Positions 1 through 6,548 are shown, numbered from the stretch's first letter. The stretch is DNA of 7,794 nt from CAZBBB01 sp964490005 (GCA_964490005.1 CAZBBB010000126.1:1-7794), one strand, 5' to 3'. Notes: generated by a model not told the origin, from the sequence alone. Numbers and translations are program-made.

Positions 1-1
1 G

Positions 2-697
2 GCGGCGCTCGCCGGGGCGCGCGCCGCCGATCGGCGGGCCGCCGCGCGCGTGACCCGCTTCGTCGCGATCTCGCGGCACGTCGCGCGCCGCATCGAGAGC
101 TGCTACGGCCGGCAGAGCCTCGTCGTGCCCCCGCCCGTCGACACGGCCTTCTTCACGCCCGGCCCGCCGCAGGGCGCCGAGCGCGACCCGGCCGAGCGGC
201 CCTACCTGCTGCTCGGCTCGGCCGTCCCCTACAAGCGCTTCGATCTGGCCGTGGCGGCCTGCCGGGAACTGGACCGCCCGCTGGTGGTGGCGGGCGGCGG
301 GCCGCGCTGGCGGCGACTGCGCGCGATCGCCGGCCGGCGCACGACCTTCGTGCGCGACCCCGACGACGAGCAGGTGCGCGCGCTGTACCGCTCGTGCCGC
401 GCGCTGCTGTTCCCCGGCGAGGAGGACTTCGGCCTGGTGCCCGTCGAGGCCATGGCCTGCGGACGGCCGGTCGTCGCGCGGGCCGCGGGCGGCGCGCTCG
501 AGACGGTCGTCGACGGGGAGACCGGCTGCCTGTACGACGGCGAGGACGTCGGCGCGCTCGTCGCGGCGCTGCGGCGCTTCGAGTCGCTCGAGTCCGGCCT
601 GGCGGGCCCGGCGGCCGTGCGCCGCGCGGCGCGCTTCGCGACGCCCGTGTTCCTGGCGTCGATGGCGGCGGCGCTCGAGGAGCTGCCGGCCGGCTGA
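2..697 (+). CDS. GT4 family glycosyltransferase, C-terminal part (5' end outside window)
   Basis: This is the C-terminal 231 residues of a retaining GT4 (GT-B fold) glycosyltransferase. Such enzymes move a sugar from a nucleotide-sugar donor to a growing lipid-linked glycan at the cytoplasmic face of the inner membrane. The frame is open to the left edge, so the GTG at 50 is internal. Visible in order are the end of the acceptor domain (FVAISRHVARRIESCYG), the inter-domain stretch VVPPPVDTAFF, the donor-domain opening YLLLGSAVPYKRFDLAVAAC, then VVAGGGP. The E-x7-E donor motif follows in FPGEEDFGLVPVEAMACG (about 409-462), then GGALETVVDGETG. This pattern most resembles WbaZ-like mannosyltransferases of O-antigen and exopolysaccharide clusters, but donor and acceptor cannot be read from it. 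It lies 95 bases upstream of a polyprenyl-phosphate sugar phosphotransferase in the same direction, which supports a polysaccharide role. Family assignment is firm; substrate is unknown. Confidence 0.93.
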   Translation, partial: AALAGARAADRRAAARVTRFVAISRHVARRIESCYGRQSLVVPPPVDTAFFTPGPPQGAERDPAERPYLLLGSAVPYKRFDLAVAACRELDRPLVVAGGGPRWRRLRAIAGRRTTFVRDPDDEQVRALYRSCRALLFPGEEDFGLVPVEAMACGRPVVARAAGGALETVVDGETGCLYDGEDVGALVAALRRFESLESGLAGPAAVRRAARFATPVFLASMAAALEELPAG

Positions 698-718
698 GCC
701 GCGGCGCGGCGCCGCGGC
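698..718 (+). terminator. GC hairpin directly after the glycosyltransferase stop
   Basis: The nine bases 698-706 (GCCGCGGCG) are the exact reverse complement of 710-718 (CGCCGCGGC), leaving a 3-base loop. The stem begins at the first base after the TGA at 695-697. No T-tract follows; the next bases are GC-rich. It may slow or end transcription or protect the 3' end of the mRNA, but it is not a classical intrinsic terminator. In sequence this GC-rich short palindromes are common, so only its length and exact position lend it weight. Confidence 0.4.
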
Positions 719-730
719 CGCGCGCGCGAC

Positions 731-760
731 TGGAGAAACGCGCCGCCCCCGTCCTAGACT
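731..760 (+). promoter_or_regulatory. possible sigma70-like promoter for the sugar phosphotransferase gene
   Basis: TGGAGA (731-736) and TAGACT (755-760) each match 4 of 6 bases of the -35 and -10 consensus and are separated by 18 bases. They sit in the least GC-biased part of the 95-base gap before the gene starting at 793 and after the hairpin at 698-718. A transcript would start about 26 bases before the ATG. This is a weak match, supported mainly by position. Confidence 0.3.
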
Positions 761-792
761 GGCGGCGCCGGCGAGGGGGCCGGGCAAGAATC

Positions 793-2190
793 ATGCGCAT
801 GCTCGCCACACGTTCGGAGTCGTCGCGCGTCGCGCTCGTGCTGGCCGACCAGGCGCTGCTCGCGGCGGCCTGGCTGCTGTGCCTGGAGTCGGCGCGCGCG
901 CTCGGCGTGAACGGTCACGTGCCCGACCCGGCGACGGCCGCGCGCCTGCACCTGCTGCTCGCGCCGGTCTACGGCGTCTCGCTGTGGGCCGCGGGCCTGT
1001 ACCGGCCGGGCCTCGAACCCTTCTGGCCGCGCGTCACCGGCACGCGCGAAGTGCTCTTCGGCGCGCTGGCGGTGGCGACCGCGCTGCTCGGGCTCGACCT
1101 CGTGCTGAGTGCGCTGCCCGCGCCGTCCGGCCTGCAGGCGCCCGCGCGCGCCCTGCCCTTCCTGATGCTGGGTTGCGCGGCCCTCGGCCTGTGGGTCTCG
1201 CGGCTGCTCGTCGTGCGCGGCGGGCGGCGCTTCTCGGCCGACCCCGGGCGCGTCGTGGCCTTCGGGCTCTCGCGCCGCACGCTGCGCGTGCTGGCGGCGG
1301 CGCGGCGCTCGCCCGAGCTGCGCCTCGTCGTCGTCGGCGTCGCCGCCGAGAGCGTGCCCGACGACGTCGCGCCGCGGCTGAGCCTCGAGCAGGCCGTGGC
1401 GCTCGTCGAGCAGGGACGCGTCGACCACGTGCTCATCGAGGCCGAGGCGCTCGATCGCGACCTGCTGCACCGCGTGCTGGCGCTGGCCGACCGCGAGGGC
1501 GTCTCGGCGCACATCACCTCCTCGCTGTTCCCGTCGACGCGGCTCGTGCCGACCTGGGAGCGCATCGAGGGCGTGCCGCTGCTGGGTTTCGTGGGCGCCG
1601 AGCTGCCGCTCGCCGCGCGCGCGGTCAAGCGCGTCTTCGACGTCGTCGTGGCCCTCGCGCTGCTCGCGCTGTTCGGCCTGCCCATGCTGCTCATCGCGGC
1701 GCTCGTGCGCGGCACGTCGAAGGGGCCGGCGCTGTTCCGGCAGCAGCGCGTGGGCACGCGCGGCCGGGTGTTCACGATCGTGAAGTTCCGAACCATGCCG
1801 GTCGGCACCGAGGATGCCGCCGGCCCCGGCATCGGCACGCGCGACGATCCGCGCGCCACGCCCTTCGGCCGCCTGCTGCGGCGCAGTTCGCTGGACGAGC
1901 TGCCGCAATTGTTCAACGTGCTCGCCGGGCACATGAGCCTCGTGGGCCCGCGTCCCGAGCGGCCCGAGTTCGTGCGCGGCTTCAAGGACCGGATCTCGCG
2001 CTACGCGCACAAGCACTGGGTCAAGCCCGGGCTCACGGGCTGGGCGCAGATCCACGGCCTGCGCGGCTCGCAGACCGACCTGCAGGAGCGCATCGACCAC
2101 GACCTGTACTACATCGAGAACTGGTCGCTGCTGTTCGACATCCGCATCCTGCTGCGCACCGCCTTCGACGCCTGGCTGCGGCACACCTGA
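793..2190 (+). CDS. polyprenyl-phosphate sugar-1-phosphate transferase (WcaJ/WbaP-type, polysaccharide initiation)
   Basis: A 465-residue inner-membrane enzyme that transfers a sugar-1-phosphate from a UDP-sugar to undecaprenyl phosphate, the first step of an exopolysaccharide, capsule or O-antigen repeat unit. The N-terminal half has about four hydrophobic segments (roughly 12-35, 50-70, 85-108, 120-141), then a Rossmann-like cytoplasmic domain (about 150-250). The C-terminal catalytic domain starts with the membrane helix VKRVFDVVVALALL (278-291). It carries FRQQRVG and KFRTM, the catalytic Asp-Glu pair D368-E369 in RRSSLDELPQLFNVL, MSLVGPRPERPEF, KPGLTGWAQIHGLRG and the C-terminal DLYYIENWSLLFDI. 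Length is normal for the WcaJ-like long form. The ATG at 793 is chosen over the one at 799 because GAGGGGG (773-779) lies closer to it, though spacing is long at 13 bases; the frame stays open far upstream, overlapping the previous gene, without coding character. The usual glycine-rich Rossmann loop is reduced to FGLSRRT. The sugar (glucose, galactose or other) cannot be told. Confidence 0.94.
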   Translation: MRMLATRSESSRVALVLADQALLAAAWLLCLESARALGVNGHVPDPATAARLHLLLAPVYGVSLWAAGLYRPGLEPFWPRVTGTREVLFGALAVATALLGLDLVLSALPAPSGLQAPARALPFLMLGCAALGLWVSRLLVVRGGRRFSADPGRVVAFGLSRRTLRVLAAARRSPELRLVVVGVAAESVPDDVAPRLSLEQAVALVEQGRVDHVLIEAEALDRDLLHRVLALADREGVSAHITSSLFPSTRLVPTWERIEGVPLLGFVGAELPLAARAVKRVFDVVVALALLALFGLPMLLIAALVRGTSKGPALFRQQRVGTRGRVFTIVKFRTMPVGTEDAAGPGIGTRDDPRATPFGRLLRRSSLDELPQLFNVLAGHMSLVGPRPERPEFVRGFKDRISRYAHKHWVKPGLTGWAQIHGLRGSQTDLQERIDHDLYYIENWSLLFDIRILLRTAFDAWLRHT

Positions 2191-2226
2191 GCGCGGCGGC
2201 GCCCGCGGGCCGCGCGCCCCGCGGCC
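2191..2226. terminator. hairpin-forming gap between two convergent genes
   Basis: The 36 bases between the TGA of the phosphotransferase gene and the TGA of xylB hold two alternative inverted repeats. GCGCGGC (2191-2197) pairs with GCCGCGC (2209-2215) around an 11-base loop. GGCCGCG (2208-2214) pairs with CGCGGCC (2220-2226) around a 5-base loop and abuts the xylB stop. The two share bases, so only one can form at a time; the first suits the plus-strand transcript and the second the minus-strand one. Neither has a T-tract. A bidirectional terminator is a fair reading by position, but GC richness makes chance stems likely. Confidence 0.35.
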
Positions 2227-3729
2227 TCAGTCGACCCAGCCGAAGCTCGCGCCGACGAGCGCCCGGAAGCGTCGCCCCTGCTCGCGGAGCAGCGCCGCGC
2301 GCGCGGGATCGGGGAGCGACTCTTCGGGCCGCAGCCGCACGGCCGGGCGCGCGAGCGCGTCGAGCGCGACGTCCTTTCCGGCCTGCCGGCGCGCGCACCA
2401 GGCGGCCTGCAGCGCCGCGCCGAGCGCCGCCGACTCGGGCTCGACGAGCTGCCGGACCGGCGCGTCGAGCGCGTCGGCGAGGAGCTGGCGCCAGAGCGCG
2501 TTGCGCGCGCCGCCGCCGACCACGCGCACGCCCTGCACGGCGATCCCCAGCCCGCGCAGGCGGTCGACGCCCCAGGCGAGGTTGAGGCACAGACCCTCGA
2601 GCGCGGCGCGGAACAGCCGCCCGGGGCCGAGCGGCGTCGTGGACAGTCCGAGCAGCAGGCCGCGCGCGTTCGGCAGGTCGGGCACGCGCTCGCCGTGCAG
2701 GTAGGGCACGCACAGCAGGCCGTCGCAGCCCGGCGGCTCGGCCGCCGCCGCGGCCGTGAGTTCGTCGAGCGTCGCCGCCCGCCCGCAGGCCTGCAGGTCG
2801 CGGCGCACCTGCTCGAGCACGTTCGTGCCGTTCATCACGCACAGCAGCGGCAGCCAGCCGCCCGCGGCGTCGCAGAACGGCGCGATCAGCCCGCGCGCGT
2901 CGACGACCGGGCTCTCCGAGCGGCTGAAGACCGTGCAGGAGGTGCCGAGGCTGGCGACGACGACGCCCGGCCGCGTCGCGCCGCTGCCGATCGCCGAGCA
3001 CATGTTGTCGCCGCTGCCGCTGGCGACGAGCAGGCCCTCCGGCAGGCCGAGCAGCGCGGCGCCCTCGGCGTGCAGGCGCCCGGCCGGCGCGTCGCTGTCG
3101 ATGAGCGGCGCGAGCAGCTCGGCCAGGCGCGGGTCGATCGCGTCGAGCTCGTCGGCGTCGCAGCGGCGCGTGACCGGGTCGAACCAGCCCGTCCCCGAGG
3201 CGTCGCCGGCCTCGCTCGTGAGCGCGCCGGTGAGGCGGAAGTTCACGTAGTCGTGCGGCAGCAGCACGTGCCGCGTGCGCTCCCAGATCGCCGGCTCGTG
3301 GCGGCGCAGCCAGAGCAGCTTGGGCGCGGTGTAGCCGGCCGGCACGCGGCGCTCGAGCAGTTGCGTGAGTTCGACGGCCTGCGCCGCCGTGGTCGTGTCG
3401 CACCAGAGCTTGGCGGCGCGCAGCACCCGGCGCTCGCGATCGAGCACGACCAGGCCGTGCTGCTGGCCCGAGACGCCGACGGCCGTGACGCGCGCGGCCG
3501 GATCGGCGCCGCCGGTGCGGCGCGAGGCGTCGGCCAGCGCCGCGCGCGCCGCCGCGCGCACGCCGTCGATCCAGGTCTCGGGATGCTGCTCGGCCGCGCC
3601 CTCGGGCAGCCCCGCGATCAGCCCGTAACCCGCCGCCCCGCGCCCGACGACCTCTCCGCGCTCGACGTCGACGAGCAGCGCCTTGGCGCCCTGCGTGCCC
3701 ACGTCGAGGCCGAGGACCAGCGGGTTCAC
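2227..3729 (-). CDS. xylB: xylulokinase (FGGY carbohydrate kinase)
   Basis: A 500-residue cytoplasmic kinase that phosphorylates D-xylulose with ATP to D-xylulose-5-phosphate, feeding the pentose phosphate pathway. It has both FGGY domains. The N-terminal phosphate-binding loop is LGLDVGTQGAKA (about 6-17, D9). The substrate-side motif SGQQHGL (87-93) precedes KLWCDTTTAAQ. YTAPKLLWLRRHEP is typical of XylB. The presumed catalytic base D241 lies in SGSGDNMCSAIGSG. The second-domain loop is SLGTSCTVF, and the FGGY signature GGGARNALWRQLLADA spans 405-420. Length equals the family norm. The start is the GTG at 3729-3727: it gives a normal N-terminus right before the ATP loop, and its GTGA overlaps the xylA stop, so translation is probably coupled. 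It is the last gene of the operon. KLWCDT and GTSC differ from the E. coli type (GTSG), which suggests a separate XylB subfamily. Another ketopentose kinase is possible, but the xylA neighbour settles the call. Confidence 0.95.
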   Translation of the reverse strand: MNPLVLGLDVGTQGAKALLVDVERGEVVGRGAAGYGLIAGLPEGAAEQHPETWIDGVRAAARAALADASRRTGGADPAARVTAVGVSGQQHGLVVLDRERRVLRAAKLWCDTTTAAQAVELTQLLERRVPAGYTAPKLLWLRRHEPAIWERTRHVLLPHDYVNFRLTGALTSEAGDASGTGWFDPVTRRCDADELDAIDPRLAELLAPLIDSDAPAGRLHAEGAALLGLPEGLLVASGSGDNMCSAIGSGATRPGVVVASLGTSCTVFSRSESPVVDARGLIAPFCDAAGGWLPLLCVMNGTNVLEQVRRDLQACGRAATLDELTAAAAAEPPGCDGLLCVPYLHGERVPDLPNARGLLLGLSTTPLGPGRLFRAALEGLCLNLAWGVDRLRGLGIAVQGVRVVGGGARNALWRQLLADALDAPVRQLVEPESAALGAALQAAWCARRQAGKDVALDALARPAVRLRPEESLPDPARAALLREQGRRFRALVGASFGWVD

Positions 3730-4964
3730 CCCCGCGCGCCCAGCAGGTGCTCGACGAGCAGTTGGTCGAGGCGCTCGTGGCGCAGGCCACGCCGGCCGAG
3801 GGCCTCGGGGTCGAGCGGCAGCGCGCGCAGCCGCGCGGCCTTGTCCGGCGTGAAGCCGGAGAGCAGCTCGAGCGGGACGGACCCGGCCGCGCCGCCGCCG
3901 CGTCCCGCGACGCTGTTCGCGCCGGACTCCTCGAGCAGCGCGCGCACCTCGGGGTCGGCGTCGAAGCTCGCCGCGCGCGCGGCGAGCAGCTTGTACGTCC
4001 GCATGCAGCCGCGCGCGAAGTCCCACACGCCGTCGCCGTCCTCGACGCGGTAGGCATGCGCGTCGAAGTGCCGCGGCCCCTCGTAGCGCGGCCAGGGCGC
4101 GCCGCCCGGGCCCGTGGCGCGCGCCGTGCCCTCGAGCAGGCGCACGAGCAGGAAGGCGCCCTTGAGGTCTTCGCTGCCGAAGCGCAGGTCCTGGTCGTAG
4201 CGGCCGATCTTCTGCGCGTTGAGGTCGATGTGGAACAACTTGCCGGCCCACAGCGCCTGCGCCACGCCGTGCGCCATCGACAGGCCGGCCATGGTCTCGT
4301 GCGCGACTTCGGGGTTCACGCCGACCATCTCGTGGTGCCGCAGCGTCGTGATGAAGTGCAGCATGTGGCCGGTCGTGGCGAGGTAGATGTCGCCGCGCGG
4401 CTCGTTGGGCTTGGCCTCGAGCGCGAAGCGCAGCGCGTAGCCCCGGCTCTTCACGTACTCGCAGAGGAAGTCGAGCGCGTCGGCCAGGCGCGCGAGCGCG
4501 CTGCGCGGGTCGCGCGCCGCGTCGGCCTCGCTGCCCTCGCGCCCGCCCCAGAACACGTAGATGCCCGCGCCGAGTTCGACGCCCAGGTCGATGGCGGCCA
4601 TGGTCTTGCGCAGCGCGAAGGCGCGCACGGACGGGTCGTTGCTCGTGAAGGCGCCGTCCTTGAAGACCGGGTGGCCGAAGAGATTGGTCGTCGCCATGGG
4701 CACGACCAGGCCCGCATCGGAGACGGCCTGCTTGAACGCGCGCACGATGCGATCACGCTCGGCCGCGCTGCTGCCGAAGGGCACGAGGTCGTCGTCGTGC
4801 AGGTTCACGCCCCAGGCGCCGATCTCGCCGAGCCTGGCCGCCAGCCGGCACGGATCGACCACCGCCCGCGTCGGCGCGCCGAAGGGGTCGCGCCCGGGGT
4901 TGCCGACGGTCCACAGGCCGAAGCTGAAGCGGTCGGCGGGCGTCGGATCGAAGGCGTCGCTCAC
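3726..4964 (-). CDS. xylA: xylose isomerase, class I (actinobacterial-like)
   Basis: A 412-residue cytoplasmic TIM-barrel enzyme converting D-xylose to D-xylulose with two divalent metals. It opens with FSFGLWTVG (W18) and the start region resembles Streptomyces-type enzymes. The residues known from Streptomyces XylA are all found: H56 and D59 in LHDDDLVPFG, F96 in TTNLFGHPVFKDG, W139 in WGGREG, E183 and K185, E219 and H222 in VGVNPEVAHE, D247 in LFHIDLN, D257 and D259 in RYDQDLRFG, and D301 in RHFD. The C-terminus ends LLVEHLLGARG as in that class. Oddities are about 12 extra residues around 281-292, a glycine-rich stretch at 347-361, and ALEAKPNEP where the family signature has EPKP. These explain a length above the usual 385-395. 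The start is GTG 4964-4962, overlapping the peptidase TGA as GTGA with no strong Shine-Dalgarno sequence, so coupling is likely. xylB follows with the same overlap. Function is confident. Confidence 0.96.
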   Translation of the reverse strand: MSDAFDPTPADRFSFGLWTVGNPGRDPFGAPTRAVVDPCRLAARLGEIGAWGVNLHDDDLVPFGSSAAERDRIVRAFKQAVSDAGLVVPMATTNLFGHPVFKDGAFTSNDPSVRAFALRKTMAAIDLGVELGAGIYVFWGGREGSEADAARDPRSALARLADALDFLCEYVKSRGYALRFALEAKPNEPRGDIYLATTGHMLHFITTLRHHEMVGVNPEVAHETMAGLSMAHGVAQALWAGKLFHIDLNAQKIGRYDQDLRFGSEDLKGAFLLVRLLEGTARATGPGGAPWPRYEGPRHFDAHAYRVEDGDGVWDFARGCMRTYKLLAARAASFDADPEVRALLEESGANSVAGRGGGAAGSVPLELLSGFTPDKAARLRALPLDPEALGRRGLRHERLDQLLVEHLLGARG

Positions 4965-6472
4965 GGATCGTCGCCCGCGGCCGGCACCGGGTTGTGCGGC
5001 AGCCGCTCGGGCAGGTCGGCCACGACGTAGGCCATGGCGGCCATGCAGGCGGCGCCGAGGTTGGTCTCGCGCGGCGAGAGTTCGGCGAGCGTGTCGCGCC
5101 CGCTGTGGTGCAGGTCGAAGTAGCGCTGGCCGTCGGGCTCGTAGCCCATCACGATCACGCCGTCGGCGCTCATCGGACCGATGTCGGCCCCGCCTCCGCC
5201 GGGCCGCACGTCCGCGATGCCCGCCGCGCGCAGCAGCGCGCCCACGCCGCGCAGCGTGGCCAGCGCCTGCGCGTTGGCGTCGGTCGTGAAGGCCCGCGGC
5301 GTGAAGGGCCCCGCGTCGGACTCGATCGCGAGCACGTGGCGCGGCATCTCGGCGCGATGCTCGGCGTGATACGCGCGGCCGCCCGCCAGGCCGTTCTCCT
5401 CGTTGGTGAAGAGCACGACGCGGATCGTGCGCCGCGGGCGCAACCCCAGCGTCTTGAGCAGGCGCACGACCTCGATCGACTGCATGCAGCCGCCGCCGTC
5501 GTCCATCGCGCCCTGCCCGACGTCCCAGCCGTCGATGTGCCCGCCCACGACGACGATCTCGTCGGGGAACTCGCGGCCGACGAGTTCGCCGATGACGTTG
5601 TGGCTGGGCGCGTCCGCGTGCCAGCGGCTGTCGAGCTCGAGCTTGACCACGACCTCGTGGCCGGCGGCCAGCAGCGCCGACAGGCGCTCGGCCGCGAGCG
5701 TGCTCAGCGCCGCCGCGGGCACGCGCGGCACGCCCTCCTCGTAGCGCATCGCGCCCGTGTGCGGGAAGTCGTCGAGGCGCGTGGTCATCGAGCGCACCAG
5801 CGCGCCGACGCCGCCGCGGCGCGCCGCCTCGATGGCGCCGCGACCGCGCTGGTCGACGGCGCCGCCGTAGGCCGCGCCCGTGTCGAGCAGTTCGGCGTCC
5901 ATGGGCCGGTTGTAGAACACGAAGCTGCCGGAGACGCCCGACGCGCCGAGTTCGTCGAGCGCCGCCCAGCTCCGCACCTCGACGACGGGCGCGATCGTGC
6001 CGTGCCCGGCCGTCGCGATCGTGCCGCCCAGGGCCAGCACGCTGAGCGTCTCGCCGGCGAAGGCCGGCGGCGCGACGATCGTGAGGCGCGCGACCGAGCC
6101 GCGCTCCCAGTGCGGCACCATCACCGGCTGCAGGCGCACGTTCTCCAGGCCGTCGGCCACCATCGCCTGGCGCGCCCACTCGACCGCCGCCGCCAGGCCG
6201 GCGCTGCCCGAGAGGCGGTGCGGCGCGACCTCCACCAGCCGCTCGAGCTTGGAGAAGGCCTGCCCGCGCGCGAGCGCCTCGCGCACGATCGCGTCGACGG
6301 CCGGCTGCCAGGCCGAGAGGTCGAGCGCGACGTCGCCCGCGGCCGTCCGCGCATCCGCGGCGGGGGTCGGCGCGCTCGCGGCCGTCGCCGCGGGCACGCT
6401 CTCGCAGGCCGGCAGCGCACAGCACGCCGCGACCGCCAGCCCCAGGCTGAACCTCGTCGTCCTCCGCCCCAT
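4961..6472 (-). CDS. M28 family metallopeptidase, carboxypeptidase Q-like lipoprotein
   Basis: A 503-residue exported zinc peptidase. The N-terminus MGRRTTRFSLGLAVAAC followed by LPAC at 20-23 reads as a lipoprotein signal with C23 as the lipidated residue; Pro before Ala is less usual. A low-complexity Ala/Pro linker (24-48) follows. The region about 119-285 fits the protease-associated insertion seen in carboxypeptidase Q (PGCP) relatives. The M28 catalytic part is clear: GGHIDGWDVGQGAMDDGGG gives H312 and the bridging D324, TNEENGLAGG gives E358-E359, ESDAG gives D386, and DLHHSGRDT gives H455/H456. Metal sites therefore look complete. It should cleave amino- or carboxy-terminal residues from peptides at the cell envelope; the exact specificity cannot be told. 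The ATG at 6472 has AGGAGG eight bases upstream. It is the first gene of the run and its TGA overlaps the GTG of xylA, so it is probably cotranscribed with xylAB, an unusual partner for xylose use. Confidence 0.93.
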   Translation of the reverse strand: MGRRTTRFSLGLAVAACCALPACESVPAATAASAPTPAADARTAAGDVALDLSAWQPAVDAIVREALARGQAFSKLERLVEVAPHRLSGSAGLAAAVEWARQAMVADGLENVRLQPVMVPHWERGSVARLTIVAPPAFAGETLSVLALGGTIATAGHGTIAPVVEVRSWAALDELGASGVSGSFVFYNRPMDAELLDTGAAYGGAVDQRGRGAIEAARRGGVGALVRSMTTRLDDFPHTGAMRYEEGVPRVPAAALSTLAAERLSALLAAGHEVVVKLELDSRWHADAPSHNVIGELVGREFPDEIVVVGGHIDGWDVGQGAMDDGGGCMQSIEVVRLLKTLGLRPRRTIRVVLFTNEENGLAGGRAYHAEHRAEMPRHVLAIESDAGPFTPRAFTTDANAQALATLRGVGALLRAAGIADVRPGGGGADIGPMSADGVIVMGYEPDGQRYFDLHHSGRDTLAELSPRETNLGAACMAAMAYVVADLPERLPHNPVPAAGDDP

Positions 6473-6480
6473 CGCGCGCG

Positions 6481-6486
6481 CCTCCT
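6481..6486 (-). promoter_or_regulatory. strong Shine-Dalgarno site of the peptidase gene
   Basis: On the minus strand these bases read AGGAGG, a perfect Shine-Dalgarno core, eight bases before the ATG at 6472. It is the only strong site in the minus-strand cluster: xylA and xylB lack one and start inside GTGA overlaps. This marks the peptidase gene as the likely translational entry point of the operon. Confidence 0.7.
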
Positions 6487-6511
6487 CGAGCAGCTCGTCG
6501 TGAACGTCGTC

Positions 6512-6524
6512 GGTGTATCACACC
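6512..6524. promoter_or_regulatory. inverted repeat in the divergent promoter region, possible operator
   Basis: GGTGT (6512-6516) and ACACC (6520-6524) form a perfect 5-base inverted repeat around ATC. It lies between the divergent starts of the peptidase-xylAB operon (6472) and the EamA gene (6549), 40 bases before the peptidase ATG. The segment is one of the few less GC-rich spots here, so the operon promoter probably lies in or near it, although I find no convincing -10/-35 pair on either strand. A regulator-binding site is an inference from symmetry and place only. Confidence 0.3.
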
Positions 6525-6548
6525 GCCCGAACAGGCGACCATGTCGCG

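Noticed and set aside
50..52. GTG at 50 as the start of the glycosyltransferase
   Set aside because: The frame is open and protein-like to the left edge, and the remaining protein lacks most of the N-terminal GT-B domain, so the gene begins outside the window.
394..792. Upstream extension of the phosphotransferase frame to the ATG at 394
   Set aside because: The extra 133 residues are Arg/Gly/Ala-rich, overlap the glycosyltransferase gene in another frame, and lack membrane or enzyme features. The hydrophobic N-terminus starts after the ATG at 793.
754..2184. A 476-codon frame antisense to the sugar phosphotransferase gene
   Set aside because: Its translation is a biased Gln/Arg/His/Glu mix with no motif, the mirror of a well-supported gene on the other strand.
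3747..5030. A 427-codon plus-strand frame across xylA, and similar plus-strand frames at 2695-4053
   Set aside because: They lie antisense to xylA and xylB, whose catalytic residues are complete, and have the skewed composition of shadow frames.
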